Below are positions 1-7,330 of a stretch of DNA of 11,528 bases, piece after piece. The notes below the pieces were generated by a model. The model was not told where the DNA came from, ran no database searches, and worked only from the letters and a program-made list of their open reading frames with translations. This DNA is from an uncultured Butyrivibrio sp. GTDB taxonomy: Bacteria > Bacillota > Clostridia > Lachnospirales > Lachnospiraceae. Each line of letters begins with the position of its first letter. Position 1 is the stretch's first letter. Both the position numbers and the translations under genes were made by a program. Where the stretch lies: positions 1 through 11,528 of the forward strand of contig CAMVRW010000048.1 of NCBI GenBank assembly GCA_947169985.1. The letters are read 5' to 3'.

Positions 1-2060
1 ACAGGTACTACGATGAGGAAGGCTGTAAGAGACTTCTTATGAAGCACTTTAAGGTTTCGTCTCTTATAGGCCTTGGGATAGATGATTTTCCTTATGGAAT
101 CGTGGCTTCCGGAGCACTGCTTCAGTATCTTATCGATATGCAGAAGTCTGATATCAGCAATATCACCCATATCTATCCGTATCTCACCAGTAAATATATG
201 CTTCTTGACAGTTCCACAAGGCGTAATCTTGAACTTGTGGAGACCATGAGGGATAAGCAAAAGAGAGGTACACTTCTTTGGGTGCTTGATAAGACAAAGA
301 CTGCCATGGGTGCCAGAATGCTAAGAGGCTTTATAGAACAGCCTCTTGTTGACGGTCAGGAAATCCTTCTTAGGCAGAATGCAGTTGAAGCCCTTACAAA
401 GAACGTGGTTACCAGGGAGGAAGTCAGGGAATATCTTAATCCTGTTTATGACCTTGAACGTCTTATGTCCAAGATCATATTTAAGACTGCCAATCCCAGA
501 GATCTTCTCGCATTTAGGAATTCCATCAAGATGATCCCTGCTATTATCACAGCTCTTTTAGATGTTAGCACAGACCCCGGGATCAGCAAGATTGCTGATG
601 ATCTGGATCCCCTTACCGACATCTATGACCTTATAGATAAATCCATCGTTGAGGAGCCTCCACTTGTAATTAAGGAAAGCGGTATCATCAAGGAAGGCTT
701 TGACGCTGATATTGATCACTTCAGAGAAGCAGGAACCAATGGTAAACAGTGGCTTGCCCAAATGGAGGAGGAAGAGAAGGAAAAGACCGGAATTAAAAAC
801 CTTAGGATCAAGTACAGCAATGTATTTGGCTATTCCTTTGAGGTTACCAATTCCTTTAAGGACAAGGTCCCTGACTATTTCATCAGAAAGCAGACTCTTA
901 CTAACTGCGAGAGATATACAACACCAAAGTTAAAAGAGCTTGAGGACACAATCTTAAATGCTCAGGATAAGCTCAATAACCTTGAGTATGAGATGTTCTG
1001 TAAGATACGTGACTCCATTGGAATGGAGATCGACAGGATACAGACTACCGCAAAGGCACTGGCTCTTTTGGATGTATTTGCATCCCTTGCCCATGTGGCT
1101 GAAAGAAATCATTACGTAAAGCCCACCCTTAACGAAAAGGGGCTTATCAATATCAAGAATGGCCGCCATCCCGTGGTGGAGCGTATGCTTGACGCATCAG
1201 ATATGTTCATATCTAACGACACTTATCTGGACAATAAAAAGCACTGTATCTCAATAATTACCGGACCTAATATGGCCGGAAAATCAACCTATATGAGGCA
1301 GACAGCCCTTATAGTACTTATGTGTCAGATCGGAAGTTTTGTTCCCGCAGACTCTGCTGACATGTGCGTTGTGGACAGAATATTTACAAGAGTTGGAGCT
1401 TCTGACGACCTTGGAAGCGGACAGTCAACTTTCATGGTTGAGATGAATGAGGTTGCCAATATCCTTAGAAATGCCACACCAAATTCTCTTTTAATTCTTG
1501 ATGAGATTGGAAGAGGAACCAGTACCTATGATGGTTTGGCTATCGCCTGGGCAGTGACCGAGCACATCAGTAACAGAAGGTTCCTTGGAGCTAAGACTCT
1601 TTTTGCAACCCATTACCACGAGCTTACTGAGCTTGAGGGTAAAATGGACAACGTAAACAACTACTGCATCGCTGTTAAAGAAAATGGTGATGATATTGTC
1701 TTTCTTCGTAAGATCGTCAAAGGTGGTGCAGATAAGAGCTATGGAATCCAGGTAGCCAAGCTTGCCGGCGTTCCGGACATGGTAATAGACAGGGCAAAAG
1801 AGATAGTTGCAGAACTTACGGATAATGATATCACAGAAAAAGTTCAGAGTATTGCCAAGGATAACAGGAGCGACAAAAAGGTTAAGGTTAAACACTACGA
1901 CGAGGTTGATACCAACCAGATGTCCCTTTTTGACACGGTTACAGATGAAGACGTTTTAAAAAGGCTTCAGGAGATTGATATCACAACTCTCACTCCAATG
2001 GATGCATTAAACACTCTGTACAAGCTTCAGAGTGATCTTAAGAACAGGTGGAAAAGCTGA
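1..2060 (+). CDS. mutS: DNA mismatch repair ATPase MutS, 5'-truncated by the window edge
   Basis: MutS recognises mispaired or looped-out bases and, after ADP/ATP exchange, recruits MutL. The frame is open from base 3 with no start, and 685 residues are visible. The family is usually about 870 long, so roughly 190 N-terminal residues are missing, including the mismatch-reading domain with its Phe-x-Glu motif and much of the connector domain. Visible in order are the end of the connector, the lever/core helices (LDSSTRRNLE), the clamp domain (around 800-970), and the ATPase domain. That domain has Walker A GPNMAGKS (1263-1286), Walker B LILDEIGRGTS (Asp-Glu at 1500-1505) and the ATHYHEL histidine (1611-1613). 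A QMSLFD peptide near the C-terminus (1917-1934) matches the sliding-clamp-binding consensus. The clamp domain and adjacent mutL indicate MutS1 rather than MutS2. An internal ATG at 39 lies mid-domain and is not the start. The stop overlaps mutL by one base. Confidence 0.97.
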   Translation, partial: RYYDEEGCKRLLMKHFKVSSLIGLGIDDFPYGIVASGALLQYLIDMQKSDISNITHIYPYLTSKYMLLDSSTRRNLELVETMRDKQKRGTLLWVLDKTKTAMGARMLRGFIEQPLVDGQEILLRQNAVEALTKNVVTREEVREYLNPVYDLERLMSKIIFKTANPRDLLAFRNSIKMIPAIITALLDVSTDPGISKIADDLDPLTDIYDLIDKSIVEEPPLVIKESGIIKEGFDADIDHFREAGTNGKQWLAQMEEEEKEKTGIKNLRIKYSNVFGYSFEVTNSFKDKVPDYFIRKQTLTNCERYTTPKLKELEDTILNAQDKLNNLEYEMFCKIRDSIGMEIDRIQTTAKALALLDVFASLAHVAERNHYVKPTLNEKGLINIKNGRHPVVERMLDASDMFISNDTYLDNKKHCISIITGPNMAGKSTYMRQTALIVLMCQIGSFVPADSADMCVVDRIFTRVGASDDLGSGQSTFMVEMNEVANILRNATPNSLLILDEIGRGTSTYDGLAIAWAVTEHISNRRFLGAKTLFATHYHELTELEGKMDNVNNYCIAVKENGDDIVFLRKIVKGGADKSYGIQVAKLAGVPDMVIDRAKEIVAELTDNDITEKVQSIAKDNRSDKKVKVKHYDEVDTNQMSLFDTVTDEDVLKRLQEIDITTLTPMDALNTLYKLQSDLKNRWKS
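2046..2051 (+). promoter_or_regulatory. Ribosome binding site supporting the mutL ATG
   Basis: AGGTGG lies inside the mutS coding end with an 8-base spacer to the ATG at 2060. The alternative GTG start at 2048 falls within this sequence itself, which favours the ATG. Confidence 0.55.
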
Positions 2061-4072
2061 TGGCATTTATCAATGAACTTGATAAAAACACAATAGATCA
2101 GATTGCTGCAGGTGAAGTGGTTGAGCGCCCAGCCAGTGTAGTAAAAGAGCTGGTAGAAAACGCCATAGACTCAGGTGCTACAGCAGTTACCGTTGAGATC
2201 AAGGGTGGCGGAATTGATATGATAAGGGTTACGGACAATGGTTCCGGAATCGAAAAGACTCAGATCCGAAAGGCCTTTAAGAGACATGCTACCAGTAAGC
2301 TTAAGAGCATTGAAGACCTCTTTTCCATTCATTCTCTTGGATTCAGAGGTGAAGCTCTTTCAAGTATTTCCTCTGTTGCCCAGGTAGACATGATAACCAA
2401 GACAAAGGATGAGCTCGTTGGCACCAGATACTGCATAAATGGTGGAGAAGAAGCTGCTTTTGAGGAAATTGGAGCGCCTGAAGGAACAACACTCATAATT
2501 CGAAATCTCTTTTACAACACTCCTGCAAGAAAGAAATTTCTTAAGACACCACAGACGGAAGGCAGTTACATTGGAGATGTAATGGAGCATATGGCCCTGG
2601 ATAATCCTACCGTGTCATTCCACTACATCAACAATAAGGATGATAAATTCTCGACTTCAGGTAATGGAGACCTCAAGGAGATTATTTATAGGATTTACGG
2701 AAGGGATATTTCTGTAAGCCTTATTCCTATAAATGTTGCGGATAAGGGCTATATCCTTGAAGGATATCTTGGTGAGCCATCCATAAACAGATCCAACAGA
2801 AACTTTGAGATATTCTTTGTCAATGGCAGATATATCAAGGATAAGGTAATGTCAAAAGCTCTGGAAGAGGGATATAAGCAGTATCTTATGATGCATAAGT
2901 TCCCCTTTGCAGTGCTTCACCTTAGAATGGATCCTTCCTGCGTGGATGTAAACGTGCATCCAGCTAAGATGGAAGTTAGGTTTAATGATCAGATGGGTCT
3001 TTCTGAATTCATCAGGGTAAATGTAGAAAATACTCTAAGGAACCATGAGATGATCCCGGATGCGCTGCTTGGGGAAGATGAACCGGTTTCAGCCAAGGAA
3101 TTTGAATCCTCTGATAGTTCTTTTGTTGTGCAGGATAATGAGGAAGTGACGTCTGATAGATCTCAAGCTTCCGGCAGCAAGGATGAAAGCCTTGAGGAAA
3201 CCGCCAAGAGTCCTGCGCCTCAGCCCTTTGAAAGACTCCGCTTTGAGCAGCACAAGATAAGCGAAGATACTCCTGTTTATGCTCACGGCGTAAAAGCAGA
3301 GCCTATAAAGATCGAGGACAGTAATAAGTCTGCTGTATGGACCAGGATATTTGGTGATTCAGATGGCTCTATCGCTGAAAAGAGTGAGCATCCTTCACCC
3401 ATCATCAAGCAGGAAGAAGCTATTGTCGTAGAAAAGCCGATGCAGCTTAATCTCTTTGACGAGAAAGTGCTGACTAAAGATAACGTGAAGGAATATGAGA
3501 TCCTGGGCCAGATATTTGGCACCTACTGGATCATTGCCTTTAAGGACAAGATGTTCCTTGTTGATCAGCATGCAGCTCATGAAAAGATCAACTATGAGCG
3601 CATGATGAAGCGCTATAAGAATGGAGAGATGTTGTCTCAGATGGTGAATCCACCTGTTATTGTAGCGCTTACAAGTTCTGAGGAAGAGCTTTTCCTTCAG
3701 TACAGACAGTATTTTGAAAAGCTTGGATTTAATATTGAGAACTTCGGTGGCAGGGAATATGCCATGAGAGCTATTCCTATAGATCTTTTTGGCTGTGACT
3801 CAGAAAAGGATATGTTCCTTCAGATCCTGGATGAGCTGTCCCATGAGACCAACCTTGACAGAACACCGGATGTGATTAACTATAAGATAGCAAGTATGGC
3901 TTGCAAGGCTTCTGTAAAGGGTAACACTAAGATGAGCTATGCTGAGATGGAAGCTCTTTTGGATGAGCTTCTCACCCTTGAAAATCCATATAACTGCCCT
4001 CATGGAAGACCAACCATCATATCCATGAGCAAGTATGAGATTGACAAGAAGTTTAAGAGAGTTGTTGAGTAA
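2060..4072 (+). CDS. mutL: DNA mismatch repair endonuclease MutL
   Basis: MutL couples mismatch-bound MutS to strand incision and excision. The 670-residue protein begins with a GHKL ATPase domain: IAAGEVVERP (residues 15-24), the ELVENAID box (Glu30 and Asn34, ATP/Mg binding), DNGSGI and the SLGFRGEAL loop. A long acidic, low-complexity linker (about 335-460) follows, then the dimerisation/endonuclease domain. That domain has DQHAAHE-x4-E (Asp502 to Glu513), the metal-binding motif of MutL proteins that nick DNA, plus ACKASVKGN (from 614) and CPHGRP (646-651). MutH-dependent MutL proteins lack this motif, so a methyl-independent pathway is inferred. Two candidate sliding-clamp contacts are present: QLNLF in the linker (462-466) and QMVNPP in the C-terminal domain. 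I chose the ATG at 2060, which overlaps the mutS stop as TGATG and has AGGTGG eight bases upstream. The in-frame GTG at 2048 would add four residues. The stop overlaps miaA by one base. Confidence 0.97.
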   Translation: MAFINELDKNTIDQIAAGEVVERPASVVKELVENAIDSGATAVTVEIKGGGIDMIRVTDNGSGIEKTQIRKAFKRHATSKLKSIEDLFSIHSLGFRGEALSSISSVAQVDMITKTKDELVGTRYCINGGEEAAFEEIGAPEGTTLIIRNLFYNTPARKKFLKTPQTEGSYIGDVMEHMALDNPTVSFHYINNKDDKFSTSGNGDLKEIIYRIYGRDISVSLIPINVADKGYILEGYLGEPSINRSNRNFEIFFVNGRYIKDKVMSKALEEGYKQYLMMHKFPFAVLHLRMDPSCVDVNVHPAKMEVRFNDQMGLSEFIRVNVENTLRNHEMIPDALLGEDEPVSAKEFESSDSSFVVQDNEEVTSDRSQASGSKDESLEETAKSPAPQPFERLRFEQHKISEDTPVYAHGVKAEPIKIEDSNKSAVWTRIFGDSDGSIAEKSEHPSPIIKQEEAIVVEKPMQLNLFDEKVLTKDNVKEYEILGQIFGTYWIIAFKDKMFLVDQHAAHEKINYERMMKRYKNGEMLSQMVNPPVIVALTSSEEELFLQYRQYFEKLGFNIENFGGREYAMRAIPIDLFGCDSEKDMFLQILDELSHETNLDRTPDVINYKIASMACKASVKGNTKMSYAEMEALLDELLTLENPYNCPHGRPTIISMSKYEIDKKFKRVVE

Positions 4073-5007
4073 TGGAAAAGCAAAAACTCATTGTACTGAC
4101 AGGACCTACGGCTGTTGGGAAGTCAAAGCTTTCCATAGCACTGGCTAAGACTATTGGCGGAGAGATCATCTCCGCTGATTCTATGCAGGTCTACAAATAC
4201 ATGAATATTGGCACTGACAAGATCAGTCCTGAGAAGATGGATGGTGTTCCCCATCATCTGATTGATTTTCTTGAGCCTTCAGAGGATTTCAATGTTTTTG
4301 AGTTCCAGAAGCTTGTTAAGGAATCGATAGAAGATATTGCTTCAAGAGGACATGTTCCGATTATAGTAGGGGGAACAGGATTCTATATTCAGGCTGTTCT
4401 CTACGATATTGATTTTACTGAGACTGATGAGGATGATTCCTATCGAAAAGAGCTTGAAAAGCGGGCTTTGACTGAAGGTGTTCATGTGCTTCATGAAGAG
4501 CTAAAAGCAGTAGACCCTGAGTCTGCTGAAGCAATCCATGAGAATAACTCCAAGCGTGTTATCAGGGCCCTGGAGTACTATAAAAAGACCGGAAGACCAA
4601 TATCTGAGCATAATAGGGAACAACGCGAACGAACATCCCCCTATGATTTTAGGTACTTTGTCCTGACGGATGACAGAGAAGTTCTCTATTCAAGGATAGA
4701 TAAGCGTGTGGATCTTATGATAGAGGAAGGACTTGAAGCAGAGGTAAAAGAGCTATCAAAACTTGGAATTCCAAGAACAGCTACTTCCATGCAGGGGCTG
4801 GGATACCGTGAGATGTTTGGATATCTTGATGGTGAATATGACCTTGACAGGGCCATTTACCTGATAAAACGTAACACAAGACATTTTGCCAAAAGGCAGC
4901 TTACCTGGTTTAAGCGTGAAGAAGACGTTATCTGGATAGATAAAAGAGACTTTGACCGGGATGAAGAAAAGATTTTGAAAGAGATAGTAAGGATTTATGA
5001 ACAGTAA
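4072..5007 (+). CDS. miaA: tRNA dimethylallyltransferase (tRNA A37 isopentenyltransferase)
   Basis: MiaA transfers a dimethylallyl group from dimethylallyl diphosphate to N6 of adenosine 37 in tRNAs reading UNN codons. This is the first step toward ms2i6A and it stabilises codon-anticodon pairing. At 311 residues the protein has normal family length. Visible motifs are the P-loop GPTAVGKS (residues 11-18), ADSMQVY with the probable catalytic Asp36, IVGGTGFYIQA, the NSKRVIRALEYY helix followed by KKTGRPIS, and a C-terminal MQGLGYREM plus TRHFAKRQLTWF segment typical of MiaA. The ATG overlaps the mutL stop by one base (TAATG) and only a weak purine run, AAGAGAG at 4055-4061, precedes it. Translation therefore probably depends on ribosomes finishing mutL. 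The 3' end overlaps the next gene by 11 bases. In many Firmicutes hfq follows miaA, but it does not here. Confidence 0.97.
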   Translation: MEKQKLIVLTGPTAVGKSKLSIALAKTIGGEIISADSMQVYKYMNIGTDKISPEKMDGVPHHLIDFLEPSEDFNVFEFQKLVKESIEDIASRGHVPIIVGGTGFYIQAVLYDIDFTETDEDDSYRKELEKRALTEGVHVLHEELKAVDPESAEAIHENNSKRVIRALEYYKKTGRPISEHNREQRERTSPYDFRYFVLTDDREVLYSRIDKRVDLMIEEGLEAEVKELSKLGIPRTATSMQGLGYREMFGYLDGEYDLDRAIYLIKRNTRHFAKRQLTWFKREEDVIWIDKRDFDRDEEKILKEIVRIYEQ

Positions 5008-6283
5008 GATTTACGAAGAACTTGGAATATCAAAGAAAGTATATGATTTTGGAGAGGAGATTCTCTCATCTTTAGAGGAACGCTTTAAGAAGATTGATGA
5101 AAATGCAGAGTTCAATCAGCTTAAGGTCCTTAAGGCAATGCAGGACAATAAAGTTAGTGAGGCTTGTCTTCTTGGTACAACAGGCTATGGTTATAATGAC
5201 ATTGGAAGAGAAAAACTTGAGGCAGTATATGCTTCAGTTTTCCATACAGAGGATGCTTTGGTTCGCCCACAGATCACCTGTGGAACCCATGCTCTGGCAC
5301 TTGCTCTCATGAGTAACCTTCGCCCCGGAGACATGCTCTTTTCCCCGGTAGGAAAGCCCTATGATACTCTTGAGGAAGTAATAGGTATCAGGCCATCAAA
5401 GGGAAGTCTTAAGGAGTATGGCATCGACTATACACAGGTGGATCTTTTGCCTGACGGAAGCTTTGACTTTGACGCAATACGAAAAGCTCTTTTAGATAAT
5501 GACAATATAAAACTTGTTACCATTCAGCGTTCAAAGGGCTATCAGACAAGGCCTACACTTTCTGTTACAAGAATAGGAGAGCTGATCAGCTTTATTAAGG
5601 AGATTAAACCATCTGTAATCTGTATGGTTGATAACTGCTATGGAGAGTTTGTAGAGACTATAGAACCTACTGATGTGGGCGCTGATATGGTTATTGGATC
5701 ACTAATAAAGAACCCAGGCGGCGGACTTGCTCCAATTGGTGGTTATATTGCCGGCAAGAAGGAGTGTGTTGAAAATGCAGCCTTCAGGCTCACTTCACCG
5801 GGCCTTGGAAAAGAGGTAGGAGCTTCTCTTGGAATTTTGCCTCAGTTCTATCAGGGATTTTTCTTATCACCAACTGTTACTGCATCAGCTCTTAAAGGCG
5901 CTATTTTCGCAGCTAACATTTATGAAAAGCTCGGGTTTGATGTGGTTCCCAACGCAACAGAGGAGAGACACGATATAATCCAGGCCGTTACCTTTGGAAA
6001 GCCTGAGGGAGTAATAGCATTTTGTGAGGGAGTTCAGGCAGCTGCTCCTGTGGACAGCTTTGTTGCTCCTGAGCCCTGGGATATGCCCGGATATGATGCT
6101 CAGGTTATCATGGCAGCCGGAGCCTTTGTTTCAGGTTCATCTATCGAACTTTCTGCAGATGGTCCAATTAAGGAGCCCTATAGCGTATTTTTCCAGGGTG
6201 GACTTACCTGGCCACACGCCAAGCTTGGTATTCTTAAGACTTTGCAAAAGCTTGTGGATAAAGGGTTGGTTGTGTTACAATAA
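4997..6283 (+). CDS. PLP-dependent methionine gamma-lyase family ('aluminium resistance') protein
   Basis: This 428-residue protein belongs to the fold-type I PLP enzymes annotated as methionine gamma-lyase family or aluminium resistance protein, related to B. subtilis YnbB. Seen in order are a conserved LLGTTGYGYNDIGREKLE segment near the N-terminus, RPQITCGTHALALAL (cofactor phosphate region), VTIQRSKGYQTRPT, VDNCYGEF with Asp212 as the likely pyridine-nitrogen partner, and SLIKNPGGG with Lys238 as the likely Schiff-base lysine. The C-terminal half carries EPWDMPGYDAQVIMAAG and the FQGGLTWPHAK segment. The physiological reaction is not established for this family; C-S lyase or related activity is inferred from the fold, and the metal-resistance label is historical. 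The ATG at 4997 lies inside miaA and overlaps it by 11 bases, with AAGGA at 4989-4993 as a close ribosome binding site. Its position next to miaA is a common Firmicute arrangement. No truncation is apparent. Confidence 0.9.
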   Translation: MNSKIYEELGISKKVYDFGEEILSSLEERFKKIDENAEFNQLKVLKAMQDNKVSEACLLGTTGYGYNDIGREKLEAVYASVFHTEDALVRPQITCGTHALALALMSNLRPGDMLFSPVGKPYDTLEEVIGIRPSKGSLKEYGIDYTQVDLLPDGSFDFDAIRKALLDNDNIKLVTIQRSKGYQTRPTLSVTRIGELISFIKEIKPSVICMVDNCYGEFVETIEPTDVGADMVIGSLIKNPGGGLAPIGGYIAGKKECVENAAFRLTSPGLGKEVGASLGILPQFYQGFFLSPTVTASALKGAIFAANIYEKLGFDVVPNATEERHDIIQAVTFGKPEGVIAFCEGVQAAAPVDSFVAPEPWDMPGYDAQVIMAAGAFVSGSSIELSADGPIKEPYSVFFQGGLTWPHAKLGILKTLQKLVDKGLVVLQ

Positions 6284-6325
6284 TTAATTGTAAAATTATG
6301 CTTATAAAGCAATAAGGAGGCTGCT
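6284..6325 (+). promoter_or_regulatory. AT-rich 42-base gap ahead of mreB; possible internal promoter
   Basis: This is the only intergenic gap over 10 bases in the window. It is strongly AT-rich and contains TATAAA at 6303-6308. It also holds a weak AT-only inverted repeat (ATAATT at 6280-6285 with AATTAT at 6294-6299) and GCTT-ATA-AAGC at 6300-6310. No good -35 box sits 16-18 bases upstream of TATAAA, and there is no GC-rich hairpin with a T-run. A promoter for the mre genes is plausible from position only, and a terminator is not supported. Confidence 0.25.
6314..6320 (+). promoter_or_regulatory. Strong ribosome binding site fixing the TTG start of mreB
   Basis: AAGGAGG is a near-perfect anti-16S match placed 5 bases before the TTG at 6326. 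It is the strongest such site in the window and decides in favour of the unusual start codon. Confidence 0.85.
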
Positions 6326-7330
6326 TTGGCTAATATATTTGGAATTGATCTTGGTACAAGTAATATCAAGATTTACAACAGAGATGAGGACGGACTTACA
6401 GTAGAAAAGAACATGATTGCCATTGAGAATAAGACAAATGTCTTTGCTTATGGTAATTCAGCATATGATATGTATGAGAAGGCTCCTGATAAGATAAAGA
6501 TTTCTTATCCTCTTAACAGCGGCGTAATCGCTGATATTGAGCACATGGAGACTTTGGTTAAGCTCTTTATTACAGACCAGATGAAGGGCTCTGTTAAGCC
6601 TTGTGAGGTATATATCGCAGTACCTAAGGATGTTACTGAGGTTGAGAGAAGAGCTTTTCATGATCTTATCAATGACGCAGGCATCAAGGCTAAGAAGATC
6701 ATGATGGTTAAAAAGCCACTGGCTGACGGCCTTGGAATGAATGTTGATGTCATGAACTCCCAGGGTGTTCTGGTGGTTAACGTTGGTTATGATACCACAG
6801 AGATTTCTATCCTTTCTCTTAGAGGCATCGTTGTAAGTAAGCTTATTAAGGTTGGTGGAAAGAAGTTTGATGAGTCCATCAGAAACGTGATCAGAAAAGA
6901 ATTTGGACTTCTTATTGGTGAGAAGACTTCTGAGAACGTTAAGATTTCTCTTAAGGACCTTGAAAAAGAGGGCAAGGATGCTGTTGTTTACGGAAGAGAC
7001 ATTGTTACAGGACTTCCTGTTGAGAGACAGATTCCTACAGATCTTATCAATCAGTCACTTGTCGAGAACTTTGATGCAATCCTTGATAACATAAAGGCTG
7101 CTCTTGAGAAGACTCCACCTGAGCTTGCTGCAGATATCTTCAAACATGGTCTTTACCTTACAGGTGGTGCATCACAGGTATGTCATCTGGCTCAGCGCCT
7201 CTCAAATGGCGTAGGCCTCAATGTAAATATTGCAGAAAATCCTATTGGTTCTGTAGCTATGGGACTTGCCAAGATCATCAGAGAAGATCAGTACAAAGCT
7301 CTTGCATATGGAATTGAAGAGGACAAATAA
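6326..7330 (+). CDS. mreB: MreB-family rod-shape actin homologue with a divergent nucleotide pocket
   Basis: MreB-type actins form membrane-bound filaments that orient lateral wall synthesis. This one is 334 residues, normal for the family, and sits directly before mreC and mreD. It has the phosphate-1 loop GIDLGTSN (residues 6-13), SGVIADIEHME, VPKDVTEVERRA, GIVVSKLIKVGGKKFDESI and LLIGEKTSENVKI, all aligning with MreB. Three pocket segments depart from the family pattern. The usual (D/E)EPxAAAIG is KKPLADGLG (Lys129-Lys130), so the glutamate assigned to ATP hydrolysis is replaced. The phosphate-2 loop DIGGGTTE is NVGYDTTE (Asn152 to Glu159). The adenosine motif TGGGA is TGGAS (279-283). It could be a weak or non-hydrolysing paralogue, with a canonical MreB or Mbl elsewhere, or a lineage-specific working MreB. 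The start is TTG, because the phosphate-1 loop must begin near residue 6. The stop abuts mreC with no gap. Confidence 0.9.
   Translation: MANIFGIDLGTSNIKIYNRDEDGLTVEKNMIAIENKTNVFAYGNSAYDMYEKAPDKIKISYPLNSGVIADIEHMETLVKLFITDQMKGSVKPCEVYIAVPKDVTEVERRAFHDLINDAGIKAKKIMMVKKPLADGLGMNVDVMNSQGVLVVNVGYDTTEISILSLRGIVVSKLIKVGGKKFDESIRNVIRKEFGLLIGEKTSENVKISLKDLEKEGKDAVVYGRDIVTGLPVERQIPTDLINQSLVENFDAILDNIKAALEKTPPELAADIFKHGLYLTGGASQVCHLAQRLSNGVGLNVNIAENPIGSVAMGLAKIIREDQYKALAYGIEEDK

Noticed and set aside
1491..1895. 134-codon open frame on the minus strand opposite the MutS ATPase domain
   Set aside because: It lies fully inside a clearly functional mutS, antisense to the conserved Walker B region, and its translation shows no recognisable motif. 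It is a shadow of the real gene.
3060..3440. Low-complexity acidic stretch in mutL considered as a sign of frameshift or insertion
   Set aside because: The frame is intact on both sides and MutL proteins normally have a variable disordered linker at this point.
6280..6310. Possible hairpins after the lyase gene as a transcription terminator
   Set aside because: The inverted repeats are short and AT-only, or have just four paired bases, with no GC-rich stem and no following T-run.
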